From the NCBI GenBank assembly GCA_015499995.1, contig JADNRV010000003.1, positions 620,001-684,000 on the forward strand: DNA of 64,000 nt, written 5' to 3'. Both the position numbers and the translations under genes were made by a program. This stretch comes from Flammula alnicola. Its lineage: Eukaryota; Basidiomycota; Agaricomycetes; Agaricales; Strophariaceae. The notes under the pieces are model-generated. The model was not told where the DNA came from. It did not search any database and saw only the letters and a program-made list of their open reading frames with translations. This document shows, piece after piece, positions 1 through 11,715 of this stretch (position 1 is its first letter; each line of letters begins with the position of its first letter).

Positions 1-721
1 AATGGTGGAGCCCTGTTCTTCTGGCCCTCTGGAATCCGGAAACTGGTCGACCAGTGGCGCTCTGCAAATGCATGTCAGGTAATGATGTATCATTTGTCCA
101 TAAAATATTTGAAATTGATTGGATTACCCAGGTTTTACGGATGCTTTCTATATAGTGAGTAACATGCATGGAGTTGTCTATTTGAACAGCTCTGAAGCTC
201 CTCAAGTCAATGAAGGAGAAATATTCCCTTGATTCTGATTTCTGCTCCAAACAACCAATCTGGGAATGCGATTTTGGAGGTCAGTACGTTCCCCCTTTCT
301 ACTATCTTGCTTATTCGGCCTATTCGACAGGATTTAAACCCGCGGTATATTTCAAACCAAATGAAGTATGGGAGATTCGCGGCGCAGAGTAAGCATTATG
401 CTGTTTTCGTAATACGTTCAGTCTGCTTTACATGCTGCAAAAAGTATAACAGAGAGTCCCGTGTCAATAGCTGCGCATGGCATGGTATCCTCCTCTCGAG
501 GTCTCAGCCTTCGGTTTCCTCGGTTTATTAAACCCAGGGATGACAAGTCCACCGAATTGGCTAGCACTCCGTCATTCTTGGTAGGAATTTGGAAGAGTCA
601 ACAAGGAAAGGGAAAAGACGATGTAGGCAACGACGATGGCGATCTGCTGGATCTCGAGCTTGCAAACTCTGATCTTGAATATTTTTCCGATGAGCTGGGC
701 GAGGATGACGAGCAGTCGTAA
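1..721 (+). CDS. ATP-dependent DNA ligase, C-terminal part (gene runs in from the left)
   Basis: This is the C-terminal OB-fold end of a DNA ligase I-type enzyme, which seals nicks during Okazaki fragment joining and excision repair. I read five exons: <1-78, 132-154, 207-279, 331-388 and 445-721. They join in frame and give the family signatures in order: SPVLLALWNPETG, CKCMSGFTDAFY, KPNEVWEI, GADITESPV and the motif-VI region GLSLRFPRFIKPRDDKS. The last part is highly diagnostic of eukaryotic ligases. The tail after it is short and acidic, ending DELGEDDEQS. The catalytic adenylation domain lies outside the window. The acceptor at 443-444 was preferred over a later AG because only it keeps the frame and restores the SPV motif. 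An RNase H2 gene follows 300 bp downstream on the same strand. Whether this is the replicative ligase or a paralogue cannot be decided from the fragment. Confidence 0.9.
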
Positions 722-1020
722 CTCAAACGGGCCGCGTTAACCAGCCTACTATTTATTTGAGTCTTTAAATTTGTTATTTTCTGGACGAATGTAATCTATC
801 CTTGCTTGATCGATAACGATAATTAAGTCGAGTAATCGTTGAATTCTTCTGCAGCGTGAATAGGTTATTCTGGGCGATTGGAAGTCTGCCTTGAAGCTTT
901 GAAGCTTGTAGGCCAAGCCTCCTTAATTGGGTCGAGCCCAAACATGCGTCAATAACGCGTCGCGTGAGGAAAGTTGGAAGTCCATCTGCGTCTACTTAAA
1001 ACTCCATAGGCATCCCTGAC

Positions 1021-2370
1021 ATGGCTTCCCATTTCTCTATATTACCCTTAGGTGAGTTCTTTTTAAAATTCTCATAAAACGTACTAAAAATGAGGAATAT
1101 CAGATATCATTCAATTTTTATCATTGTCACTTGTCAGCGAATCGTCGCTAACATCCGAGAAGGAACCTCTACGCGTCCTTCGTCTACCGCATCCTCGAAC
1201 AGGTGAGGAATCTTTAAATAATAATGCGCGACGTTTCCTTATGCCAGCTTCCAGGTCTCCCATCCTTATTTTTGCCCGTGGAATGGTTGCCATCAATGCC
1301 AGAAAATCCGGCGTCTTTGCTGGAAATCCAGGCAGTATCCCCCACTGAAGAGCGTTCATGGATAATGGGTGAAGAGGTTGTGGCAGGTATGTCATTATTA
1401 TTGCGGGTATATGATTGAATTGACCTTAGTATGGGACGTAGATGGAAAGCTATTATCAATGACCCCGATCGACCCCGCATTCCTCCTGCTCCCCATTATG
1501 CAGGCTACGCAGCCGGTGTGTAATTGAAGCATGGTATTTTATGACTCTCATCTTTCTCTCTTAAGGTTGACGGCTCCACGCCTCCATTCCGAACCGCTGA
1601 TGATCTCTTTGACGAGGCTGCAAGAAGGCTAGGAGCGACTAACGATTCGGAAGCGGCCTTATCACTGCATATCCAAGATCTCCTCAATTTTTGCTCTCTG
1701 GCGTGTACCCGCAAATCTTTGGCGCGTCTTTGCGATGTGAAAGGTCGGTTTAAGTATGGCTCATCGTCATAATGCTATGCTGAATCTTGATAGAAATTTC
1801 ATCTGAAATTGTCGTCTACCGGTATTCACCTACTAAATTCATGGAATATATGCGCAGCAAAGTTGCGCATCTCTCGAAATCTGCCGCTCTTGATGGATCA
1901 CGTACGCTGATTCGAAGCCTCGCTAAAGATGGCCTCATGGAAGATGGCCAGGAAGCTCTCTGGACTCGTGAGTTTCCTTCACATATGTTGGTACAAGCCA
2001 AATGTCGATGATGTTCCTTTTAGTTGGACGTATTCGCGCTTGTTGCGATCTAGTTGCTCAATACCTGCCACTGGACTTGCGTAATGCGTTGATGAGTACA
2101 TATGAGTATGTTCAAGTTCAACGGTTTTGAATACGTGCTTAAAATCTTGTGTCCAGTTTTAGCAAACTTCAAAAGCATCTCGACTCAAACCAAGAAGAAG
2201 CGATTGCAAAGGCCGCGACTGCAGCCCCTGCAAAAGCACAGACCAAGGCCGAAAAAACAGCCGCTGGCAAAAAGAGGAAAGCAGCCAAGCCCTCTGTTGG
2301 CGTTGAGAAACTGAAAAAGGCCAATACCACCGGTATGGCAAAGTTATCGAGTTTCTTTAATAAAGCATAG
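1021..2370 (+). CDS. RNH202: Ribonuclease H2 subunit B
   Basis: This is a non-catalytic subunit of heterotrimeric RNase H2, which removes ribonucleotides from DNA and degrades RNA/DNA hybrids in the nucleus. Eight exons (1021-1051, 1104-1202, 1255-1386, 1430-1515, 1566-1743, 1794-1967, 2024-2105, 2157-2370) sum to 996 nt, 331 residues with no frame break. The N-terminal triple-barrel region is recognisable: LPHPRTGLPSLFLP, QAVSPTEERSWIMGEEVVA, then LLSMTPIDPAFLLLPIM, which matches the human VDPLFLLLHYL segment. Next comes the helical stretch with YSPTKFMEYMRSKV. The C-terminus is Lys/Ala-rich and ends GMAKLSSFFNKA, matching the PCNA-interacting end of human RNASEH2B (MKSIDTFFG), though the usual leading Gln is absent. 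The neighbouring ligase acts in the same ribonucleotide-repair pathway. Confidence 0.9.
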
Positions 2371-2592
2371 CTGGTATCTACTGCATTCACGCCCCTCTCC
2401 TTGTAACCGTCAAGTCAAATATTTGTACCGTTCGCTCCTTCTGACTAAGCCTTCTTTCCTTGTTCCCGACTTCCATGCCAAAAGATTTCTTCACAAGAAC
2501 TATTATGTTCCTCGCCTTCAATCTCTTGTAACCCTTTCGTTTGTATACTATCTCGTGTTTCTCGTGTTCTCTCTCGCTTGTCATTCTTCATT

Positions 2593-5168
2593 ATGCCATG
2601 TCCTCCTCCAAAGTAATATGTCGATCGGGCTGTCCAAACCGACCCCAGGCTTTCATATCAATCTCCAACCTCCTGCGAAACCCATTCTCTATTGCTTGTG
2701 GACTCTGTCGACGAGCCAGCAATATCTCGGCTAGGACTTGCGAATGAAGACTTACGACCTGGAAATCTTGGCTATGAAAGCGCATATATTCAGTCTCCCA
2801 CCTCGAAAATCACGAACTCTGTTTCCCTTTTACATTCTCGCCAGGAACGTAAACAACCTGCGATTGGATCTGGTTACCCTTCTACTGCAGCCCTTCCGCC
2901 AAAACGCGTGGTTTCTCTTCCTAGCGCTTCTCCTGCCGGGACAGTTCTGACCATACTGGAAAAGCAGATCAGGATCGTCTCGATGCCTGAGCGCGGCAAG
3001 CTTGGTACTTTGGGGTCTCACAAGCTCTCATTGACTGATCAAGTAGATAACACTTCTACCGATATTACCTATTATTCTGTAGACTCAACCAATGGGCGTC
3101 CGAGTCGGGAATACGATGCTGAGCGGCCGTATCCTCCTGACGTTCCTCAGACACCGTCCCCACCGTCGTCCCCGGACTCGGTCATGATAATCGGAAACGA
3201 AGGGCACGTCTCGGGCTCATTTCTTCGACGGTCTTATACCGATGAAAATGGTGAGTTTTCACTGGGTCTCATTGCGCTGCTTGTGACGCAACACGTTCCT
3301 CAGGTTGGATTACATGGGCAAGTTCTCCTCCGCGACCGATTCCCGCCCTGCACGGTCCCTTGTCTCTTCCATATGCTCGCTGTCCATCGTAAGGATTTCT
3401 CAAAATATGCATAACAATTCTGACCGTGGTCTCTGCCGGCAGCGGCGCTGAGGGCACAGTCATCGAAGGCGACGACCTTTCGCATAAAATATGGGGCCTT
3501 GGCATTGACGATGTGCAAAGTCAACCACGCTCCAGCAAGACGTCCTTCATTCAGGTCCAGCCATTGGATTCTAGCGGCAATTCTACTACCATGCAATTCC
3601 ACCAAAACAATCCCGAGAATGGCGGCGAAACTCACATACCTGCTTTTCAACGCCAGAGGGACGCTGTTATAGACCTGTCGAAACCCTCAACGTTCCGTGG
3701 CCGCATGGATGTTTCAGGCATCCCCCAGAGACATGCTTCGGCCCTGGGCAACACCCATTCCATTGTTCCAAGTTCTACTATCAACGAAGACGTTCAATTT
3801 GAGACTTCTCGGTTTCGAGGTGACCTGGATCACAACCGTTCTGGTCCACTCGAAAATGGCAATCATCTTCGTCAAACACTGCCCGTCAATATGACACATG
3901 GCACCGATTCAATGTCGAACCCTTTGGGGTTGGGTCTGAATTGGAACGGCGTATTTGGGCACGAGACTAGGAATACGAGTGCCGCCTCTAGGACCAGTGG
4001 AGACAGACACAATCGTCTGAATATAGCGGCTTCAATCTTCGTCCCTTCCAGCGCTACTGGACCCGGTCGGCTCTCTCGCACTCCATATACGCGACATGCT
4101 GAAGAAACTAAGACTTCAGTTTCTTCGAGCCAACATGTGGTCAGGCAACCTGTCTTTGATATTGCACAGCAATATCGGCCTCGGCAAGATCACCTTTTAC
4201 CTACGCCACCTAGCACTGCTTCACCCCGGTGGTCTCCTGTCTTCCTCCAACATAATGAACGCGAGTTCTCTAACAAGATGGTCCCAAGACATGGCCAACA
4301 AGGATCGATATATCAAGCTCCAAAGGTCTACTCACCCCATTCAGATATAGATGACTATTCGGGTAAACTTGCTGCAATGATAGAGCAACTTGGTGGCCAC
4401 GAGTTTGATTACCCTGCCGAGAGATTTTCACCTGTGCAGAACTTCACTGCTCAGCAGATACGCTTGCCAGCCTCGGGAAGATATGGTCCCGGGAATTTGC
4501 ATTTTCATTCTACTCCGCAACCTATCTCCCAGAATAACATAGTGGATACGCCTTTCGTGAATCAGGAAATAGTGACAAAAGATGAAGAACTGGAGCAGCC
4601 GGATGCACTGGTCGCCAATCCCTACTTTTCTTTGGAACGCCGCCGCAATTTATCTTATCAACATCCTCGGTCGATTCCTCTCGCGCGCTTAATTCAACGC
4701 CGACTTTCATCTGTCGCAGAAGAGGACGCTAGCATTGGCCGCGATAATGTGTTACCATTGCTCCACAAAAAATTCCCCAATTCATACTTCAAACATTTCT
4801 CGCCAGAAACATCAGATTCACGATATTCAATGAAGCTCGAATCTGTGACCAGTCGTGAGATTATTGACACCACTGCCGATGCCGACCAAGATTTCGAGAC
4901 CACTGTGAGCATGGAAGGCGCGCCAGTCGAGGAGTCAGACGCCGTCGTTAGACTACCCCCCAAAACAACTTCCTTGCTCTCGAACCAACTACCCAGCACT
5001 CTTCCGCAGAACAAAAGACACCCTCTAAGCGATAGTGGACACGGAAAAGAAAACGACGATGGTAGAGGCATTTCAACCAGCGCATCCTCCACGAGCAACA
5101 AAGTGAGGAATAAGAGTAGAAAAAGAAGCGGGGGCGCCCCAGTTCGACACACTGCGTCCGACACGTAA
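2593..5168 (+). CDS. Long Ser/Pro-rich protein of unknown function
   Basis: Function not recognised. Proposed exons are 2593-2612, 2649-3250, 3304-3388 and 3443-5168, together 2433 nt and 810 residues in one frame. The large exons and their two later introns are well supported. The first exon is weaker, because the reading frame is blocked by a stop just upstream of 2649 and needs a 36-nt intron to reach an ATG. The protein is mostly low-complexity and probably disordered, rich in Ser, Pro, Asn and Gln. It has a compact, conserved-looking block across the last intron (ARCPSGAEGTVIEGDD, then KIWGL), a second block near MIEQLGGHEFDYPAE and a basic tail (KVRNKSRKRSGG). No membrane segment or enzymatic motif was seen. 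It could be a regulatory or RNA-associated protein, but that is a guess from composition only. Confidence 0.75.
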
Positions 5169-5464
5169 AATTTCAAAATCTGGATGGTCTAAATTACACC
5201 TTACCTTCACTTTAGAGTAGCAGGTCACATAAATCGAGCATTCGTGCGTTGTACTATCCGTTCTTTTGATATTCTGTAGTCATTGCAAGTTGTATGCCAC
5301 CTATCGCATTTCTATGTACAGTACAGAATTAGCGTCTTCTTTGACGAACGTTGTGAACAAACTTTGAACGATATGGAGAAACTGATGATAAGCAAGAAGT
5401 GTTTTCATCAGATTCACAAGGAATACACCATTTGTTTTTATTGCAAGTTAAGAGTCTAAGAAAT

Positions 5465-7471
5465 CTAAGCCTTAACGAACAAGTCAGTGAACTTGTCAAC
5501 AGGGAGTTTGGAGAAGGAAGTGGCGTCGGAGACTGTCTCCAAGATTCTAAAGAGGACAGAATGAGCAAAGTGAAAGAGAAACAGAGAACAAGGTCGTACT
5601 TAGCCTGGTGAGCCTCGTCGAAGTGGTAAGAAATATGCCTGTAAAATGTAAAACGTCAGAAGAATTACAAAAATATATTTGCCTGATAATCCGTACCTCT
5701 TGAACTTGTTGATCAACAGAGGTGTGCCTTCAGCCCTGCGCCTCTTGTGGCCAACGGGGTACTCGATCTCGACCTCATCGAGGACAGTTCCATCGTTAAG
5801 CTCGACCAAGAGGGCGTTGCCGATGGATCGCTTGGCGGGGTCATGGTACTCGACGCTGAAGCGTGGTTCTTCGACGCAGTAGATCTTCGCGCGGAGTGCA
5901 TCAATTCGGGGGTCAGCAGCAGAGGCATCAGTGCTGAGAAAAAAGAGGGTTAATGTGCATCTTTTCTGGGTTGAGATAGTGATATAACATACTAGCTTTC
6001 CGAGGTCAATTCACCGAAGATCAAAGGGTAGGCAACCATGTAGTTGATGGCGTGGCTGTTTTGTGCGTGTCTCAGACAAGCTTATTAACATTAGAAGTAT
6101 TGAAGACTTACTCGCGATCAGCGAAGTTGTCGAGAGGACCTTGCTTGTCGATAATCCTGATGGCGGCGTCCTGGGTGCGAATGCGGACACTCTTGATGTC
6201 GTCTGATGATTTGCCCAGCTCCTTGAGCTTGTTGTGGACGATGTGCGCAGCTTCAACAGCGGTTTGAGCGTGGAACTCGGCAGGGAAGGAGATTTTGAAC
6301 AGGACGTTCTCCATAATGTATGAACCGTAAGGAATTTGGAACTCGAAAGGCTTGCCCTGTTTAAATATTGTAAGCATAGTGATATTTTTCATGATAATTT
6401 GTTATAAGCACCTTGAACAAGACATCGTAGAAGCCCCAAGTCTTGGCAGTAAGGACCGAAGGAAGACCTTTCTCACCCCTCTGAACCATCCATGCAAGGT
6501 TAACGGCGCGAGAGCAAGCATCACCAGCGGCCCAAGCCTTTCTGGGGCCAGTGTTGGGAGCATGACGGTAGGTACGGAGAGACTGACCATCGACCCAAGC
6601 CTGGGAGACAGCGTCGACTGTCTGGTCGCGGCTCAAGCCGAGGAGTTTAGAGACGACGGCGGTGGAGGCGACTTTAACGAGGACGACATGGTCAAGACCA
6701 ACTTTGTTGAAGGAGTTGAGGAGTGCAAGTCCTCCTTGGATTTCGTGGGCCTTGATCATGGACTCGAGAATATCACGAACGGTGAGAGGCTGTCCTTGAC
6801 GAGCAAGGTGATCCGCAACGGCGAGGATAGCACCGAGATTGTCAGAAGGATGACCCCCTATATTTAGAACGGTAAGCGAAATGTCGGTATGCCATCAACA
6901 TGTTTCACATACATTCAGCGGCCAAGAAGCAGTCGTTGAAGTCTAGCCATCGGATAGCAGCTCCGATATTGAAAGCACCTCGGATAGGATCGAGCTGGTA
7001 GTTGGTACCAGGAACACGGGTTCCTACGAAATTAGATCAGAGAAGCGCGATAAGTGTAATATGAATGGTCATACCGTTTGGCACAATAGTTCCTTCAACA
7101 ACAGGACCAAGAAGCTTGGTGCAATCGGGGAACCTCAGGGCTTCGAGGCCACATCCGATCGTGTCGATAAGACAGAGTCGCGCGGTCTCGAAAGCGAGGT
7201 CGGATTCGATTTTGTAGTTGTGGACATAGTCGGCAATGTCCTGGAGAACCTTGTCAGGCTCTGGACGGAGGGTAGATTCACCACCGTGGGTGGAGGACAT
7301 GGCGCGAATTGAACCTGATGAAAATCCGGGGAAAGAAGGGATCGATGACCGGGTAGCCGGAACGGTTAATTTAAGGGCTTGGGATGAGGAGGTCGAAAGC
7401 GCGCGTAAGTTTTGGGAGAGAAGACGACGGCGAGCGACAGGGAGACCGACACGCGTTGCGGTGGACAACAT
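5465..7471 (-). CDS. 2-methylcitrate dehydratase (MmgE/PrpD family), mitochondrial
   Basis: It dehydrates 2-methylcitrate to 2-methylaconitate in the methylcitrate cycle, which detoxifies propionyl-CoA. Eight exons on the minus strand (7471-7075, 7023-6913, 6857-6412, 6356-6112, 6055-5993, 5933-5697, 5638-5600, 5546-5465) sum to 1620 nt, 539 residues with no frame break. Residues 1-60 are rich in Arg, Ser and Leu with almost no acid, a typical mitochondrial presequence. The start at 7471 was chosen because it begins that presequence. The MmgE/PrpD fold follows, with signatures such as [38 protein letters not shown] and [14 protein letters not shown]. The large family includes other dehydratases, so the exact substrate is inferred from the mitochondrial location and overall match. 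It is divergently transcribed from the first Zn2Cys6 factor across 182 bp. Confidence 0.9.
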
Positions 7472-7653
7472 AAAGGCAGAACCAACGAGAGACAACAGAT
7501 CCGAGTTGTTCCACGCAAAAGTGGGGAAACAGTCTTGCATTCCCCGGAAACTTTTATCCCATTTCAATTTGCACACGTGATTCCCCATGCCGCCCTCTTC
7601 ATCTATGTGCCATCGGGTGCAGTCAAACGCGTCTATACTGACATACTTACCCC
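7472..7653. promoter_or_regulatory. Divergent promoter region between the dehydratase and transcription factor A
   Basis: Only 182 bp separate the two start codons, so both promoters must lie here or overlap the 5' ends. I see CCAAT-like and pyrimidine-rich stretches but no clear TATA box, and I do not assign a specific binding site. Confidence 0.5.
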
Positions 7654-10600
7654 ATGATCCCGTCGTCAACTAAAGATGTCCCGAAACTCAAGAAACGTCG
7701 ATTGCACGGCGCTTGCGATGCATGTCGCAAGAGAAAAGGTACGTCGTCAACTTAGTCATAGTTCGACGCGTCGCTCATGAAATCTCGTCCTTAATTTCAG
7801 TCAAATGTACGCGCACTTTGCTCATCTTCATTCCTGAATGCAAAATTCAATCTTGACGCGAAAGGTGACAGCGCAAAAATGCCTGGCAACATATGCACGA
7901 ACTGCCGAGAAGCCAATATCCTATGTGGGCACATTATGCCTCGACAGTTAAAGGTATCTCTCTATATCACTACTTTCAAGAAGCTTTGTCCAATGCAAGA
8001 GTAGAAAAAGGGCGCTCACCCGCATAGGTACAAAAGATGCTTAAGATTTGTCGACCTATTATCGCTAACATTTATTCTGTCCGCCAGTTATATTCGAAGT
8101 TTGGAGGAAAGGTTGGAAACACTGGAGCGCTCATTGCAAGATGTAAACCCCTTTACCTCCTCTTTAATTTGATTGACTGAATATTAGCCCCAGATGCGCC
8201 CAGAGAACGACCTCAATCGCCTGAATGGTATCCCTGGCCGCAGTGAAGAAGACCCTGAATCCTCGCTTTTTGCTGAACCTGGGCTGATCACAAAAGCCAC
8301 AGATGGCCCATACGTCAGGTATCCGGCTCATAAATCCATTTCCATAAGGCTGGAAGCCCCCGGGTCGTCATCATCCTCAGATGATACTTCCGAAGCAGAG
8401 GACCTTGCTCACGTTGCCCTTGCAGAACATATGAGTCAATTATCCACCACTGGCGTAGGAGAACACTTTTTTGGGCAATCTAGGCAAGGTGCCTCTACAA
8501 TTCTCATTGAGCCGTTTATTGACCCATCCTAGTGTTTTCATGTTCAGTAAGCACGCATCAACTGTTAGAAGCGAAATGACTGGTATTCCCAATAAGCCGG
8601 ACCTGAACAAGTTTAGAAGGCCGATTTATTGGGATCTTCGACCGGTACGTGCGATATCGTTGAAACAAAATGTTTTCTGACTTAACTCACCCGACGCAGT
8701 GGGAAATGGAGTTTGCGACCATGAATGGCCCATCATACATTTATCCCCAGGAAGATCTCTTGGAAAGCTTGGTATCTATATACTTCGAGAAGATTAACAC
8801 CGTTTATCCCCTTCTACACCAACCGACTTTCCTGCACTCGCTATCGCTCAAACAACATCTATGGGATCCATCCTTCGGCATGACCGTCCTTTTAGTGTGT
8901 GCAGTTGCCTCTCAGCATTCTCAAGACCCACGAGTCGTGTTACCTGGTGACACATCTGGATTTCATCCGGATGGCAATACTTTTGTCAGGTTCCAGTTCA
9001 CCGAAATCACTTATTTTATAAATCCACCATCTATGATCTACAATACTACGTTGTGAGCGGGAAATCCCTTCGTTCCTATCCTCGGTTTCCATGAATTAAT
9101 TCGTTCATTACAGCTTGCAGTCTTATACCTTCTTGGGACCTCCGTAGCGCATGTAGGATGGAATATCCTGGGTCTTGCGATGCGAAATGCACTGGAAAAA
9201 GGAGCCCATCGGCGCAAAGGCAACTCTCAGAAAGCTACGGCCGAGGGAGAACAACTGAAAAGAGCATTCTGGTAAAGTAACATGGTTCTTGAGGCAGCTA
9301 TCCCTCTAATAGACTTTCTTAGGTGCATGGTCTGTATAGATCGTCTCAAGAGTTCTGCCATTGGACGACCATGTATAATACAAGATGAAGAGTAAGCGCT
9401 ACTGCTTGTCTCTAAGCCGAATATCATATCTCATGATCGTGAACTGATAGCTTCGATGTGGACTATCCTATTGAATGTGATGACGAATACTGGGAAACCG
9501 AGGACCCTGAGCAAGCGTTTAAACAGCCTCCAGGAAAACCTTGCAAAATTTCGGCCTTTGTTTGCACTCTGAAATTGTGCGAGATCTTGGCCTTTGCTGT
9601 CAGGACTTTGTATTCCACGAAGAAGTCCAAGGTTCTCTCTGGACTTGTTGGGGATGAATGGGAGCGCCGCGTTGTTGCCGAGCTAGACTCTTCATTGAAT
9701 AAGTGGAAGGATTCTAGGCCCCAATTCTGTAAGCCCCCTTTTGCTTCACTATGGCCCTCTACGTTAAGCAATACATCACCACAGTGCGCTGGGAGGACAC
9801 AGAAATAACAGACGATCTCTTCTTTCATCAATCTGTGTCTCTGCAGGCCACATACTATTATGTGCAGATTTTGATTCATAGGCCATTCCTGGCGAAGAAG
9901 TCGGCATTGTCATTTCCATCTCTCGCAATTTGCACGAACGCTGCTCGGTCTTGTAGTCATGTACTGGAGGTGGCGCAAACGAGGGGTATTCGTATCTCTT
10001 ATTCAACGATAGTTGAGTCGTTTCTTCTTCTCATACGTGGTGTGGCGTTAAAGCATGCACATAGATCTCGGCTTTCGCTTCTGGCATCATCATTATACTC
10101 AACCTGTGGGGGCACCAACGTTCGGGTTTGATTAACGATCCTTCAGACGAGCTGGCCAATCTCCAGAAGTGCCTCAATGCTCTTAAAGAATTTGAGAAGA
10201 AGTGGGTCTTTCATGTATATCTCCTGATACACCGTCCTGACTTATTTATGTCAAGGTGGCATATTGCAGGCAGGCTGCGGTAAGCCCATCCACCAAGCTT
10301 GCAGATTTTTTGCTACTGACAAGAAATGGGCAAATAGAGACCTGTTGAACGAAGTTGGCTCTCTTAGTGAATACTCACATACATCCCGAAGGCACCAACG
10401 CGATTCGGACTCGTATGAAACGGCCTCGACTGCACCTTATGTCGCAAATTCCGCCACAGCAACGTTTGCTTCCAATGCATCAATGCCGACCGCCCATTTG
10501 CCCGATAGTGGTCTTCCGCCGCATGCAGTTGATAACACAGTCGCAACAACGCCTACGACTAGCTGGGACCTCAACAATCTATTGCTCGCTCAGATGGGCT

Positions 10601-10905
10601 ACCTTCAGCCAAACCTTGGCGATAACATGGAATTGTATTCTGGTGACGGTTCACGTTTCGCAGAGGCGATTCCGCTACATTCGAAGACGGTCGATGATGA
10701 AAGCAGCAATGTTCAGAATACGGATATTCCTGGTTCGGGACCAATGAACGAAGACATGTTTTCGTTGTGGTCGGATATCCCGGTTGCTTTCAGGTTCCTG
10801 ATTATCTTCTTGCTACCATAGATGTTATGGTTACTGATGTTATGTCCTTCTACTTGCAGTATCGACGAATGGGACGCCTATCTTTCAAGTATGGGCCAGG
10901 CGTAG
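7654..10905 (+). CDS. Zn2Cys6 transcription factor, tandem copy A
   Basis: A nuclear Gal4-type DNA-binding regulator. The binuclear zinc cluster reads CDACRKRKVKCDSAK, then CTNC and LCGH, and is assembled from exon 7654-7738, a 6-nt exon 7801-7806, and an exon starting at 7865. A short coiled coil follows (YIRSLEERLETLERSLQD). After an acidic Ser linker comes the fungal-specific transcription factor domain: SIYFEKINTVYPLLHQPTFL, WDPSFGMTVLLVCAVAS, AMRNALEKGAHRRK, then DVDYPIECDDEYWETEDPEQ. The C-terminus is Ser/Thr-rich and ends with an SIDEWDAYL-type block. The intron at 8484-8532 has a GC donor, where copies B and C have GT. One base appears missing in the TTT at about 8961, since the aligned reading returns after one added base. 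Many introns match B and C in position. Target genes are unknown. The methylcitrate gene next door is one candidate. Confidence 0.88.
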
Positions 10906-11715
10906 TTTCTTCCCTATTTAATTTCTAGTTACGGTCGATACTACTGAAAAGGACAAACGAAACTGCTCCCAATTGACGGAATCGTCCTCGAATATCAGAA
11001 TGCCATGTGTGTGTATTGATTGCCAACGTTTTCATCCTGCATTGGTCGTTGATCACCAATGCTTCGATAGGCATATTTCCTTGAGATTTTGCGCATTGAT
11101 ATAAAAAGACAATCTCAACAAGCCAACAACAGGCATTGAAATATCTATTCTGTTATCTAAATCATATTAATAATGCGTAATAGAAAGCAGGTGATCAGTG
11201 AGTACTGGAGTAACGCGTGTTCAAGTTGGCGGCGTGCAATCTTTCCCAAGCCCATTCTCCTCTTGACTACATACATACATAAAACGTTCAAGCGGCCGTC
11301 ACACCTTGCCAATCAAATGAAGGACTTGAAATATGCCATACCGGAACCGAAGGACCCAGTTGTCGACGACGTCACTTCATCTCACTGAGCTTCATCATTC
11401 ATGCAAAATATAACAAATGGGGTATCTGCCTATTGCATGACTATTTTTCGACCGCGCGCAAAACCCAGCCACGATGTGGACGTGATTGGTACGAGACTAG
11501 CTAACTCTCCAACTCTACACTTTTCATTTTTATGAGTCACTTCTGACACAGCCACCGTCTGCCGATCGCAATCGCAATCACTCGGCATGGTTGAAACTCT
11601 GACCTCCTATTACTAGTATTAGATCGCATTGGTCAGTCTTCTGACCTGCTACCGTCTCTGGTGTCCAGAATATTAAAACTTCATCTTGCGAAACCTATCA
11701 ACGACGACATTCTGG
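10906..11715. other. Intergenic region between factors A and B
   Basis: 810 bp, AT-rich in its first half and presumably holding the terminator of A and the promoter of B. The segment GACACAGCCACC near 11550 followed by CACTCGGC recurs upstream of copy C, so part of the promoter was probably duplicated with the gene. No coding exon was seen. Confidence 0.5.

Noticed and set aside
5329..7657. Long plus-strand frames opposite the methylcitrate dehydratase (for example 6352-6867).
   Set aside because: They are antisense shadows of well-spliced coding sequence and contain no recognisable motif.
8471..8680. Separate small gene between exons of factor A.
   Set aside because: It is part of factor A once the GC-AG intron at 8484-8532 is recognised, as alignment with B and C shows.
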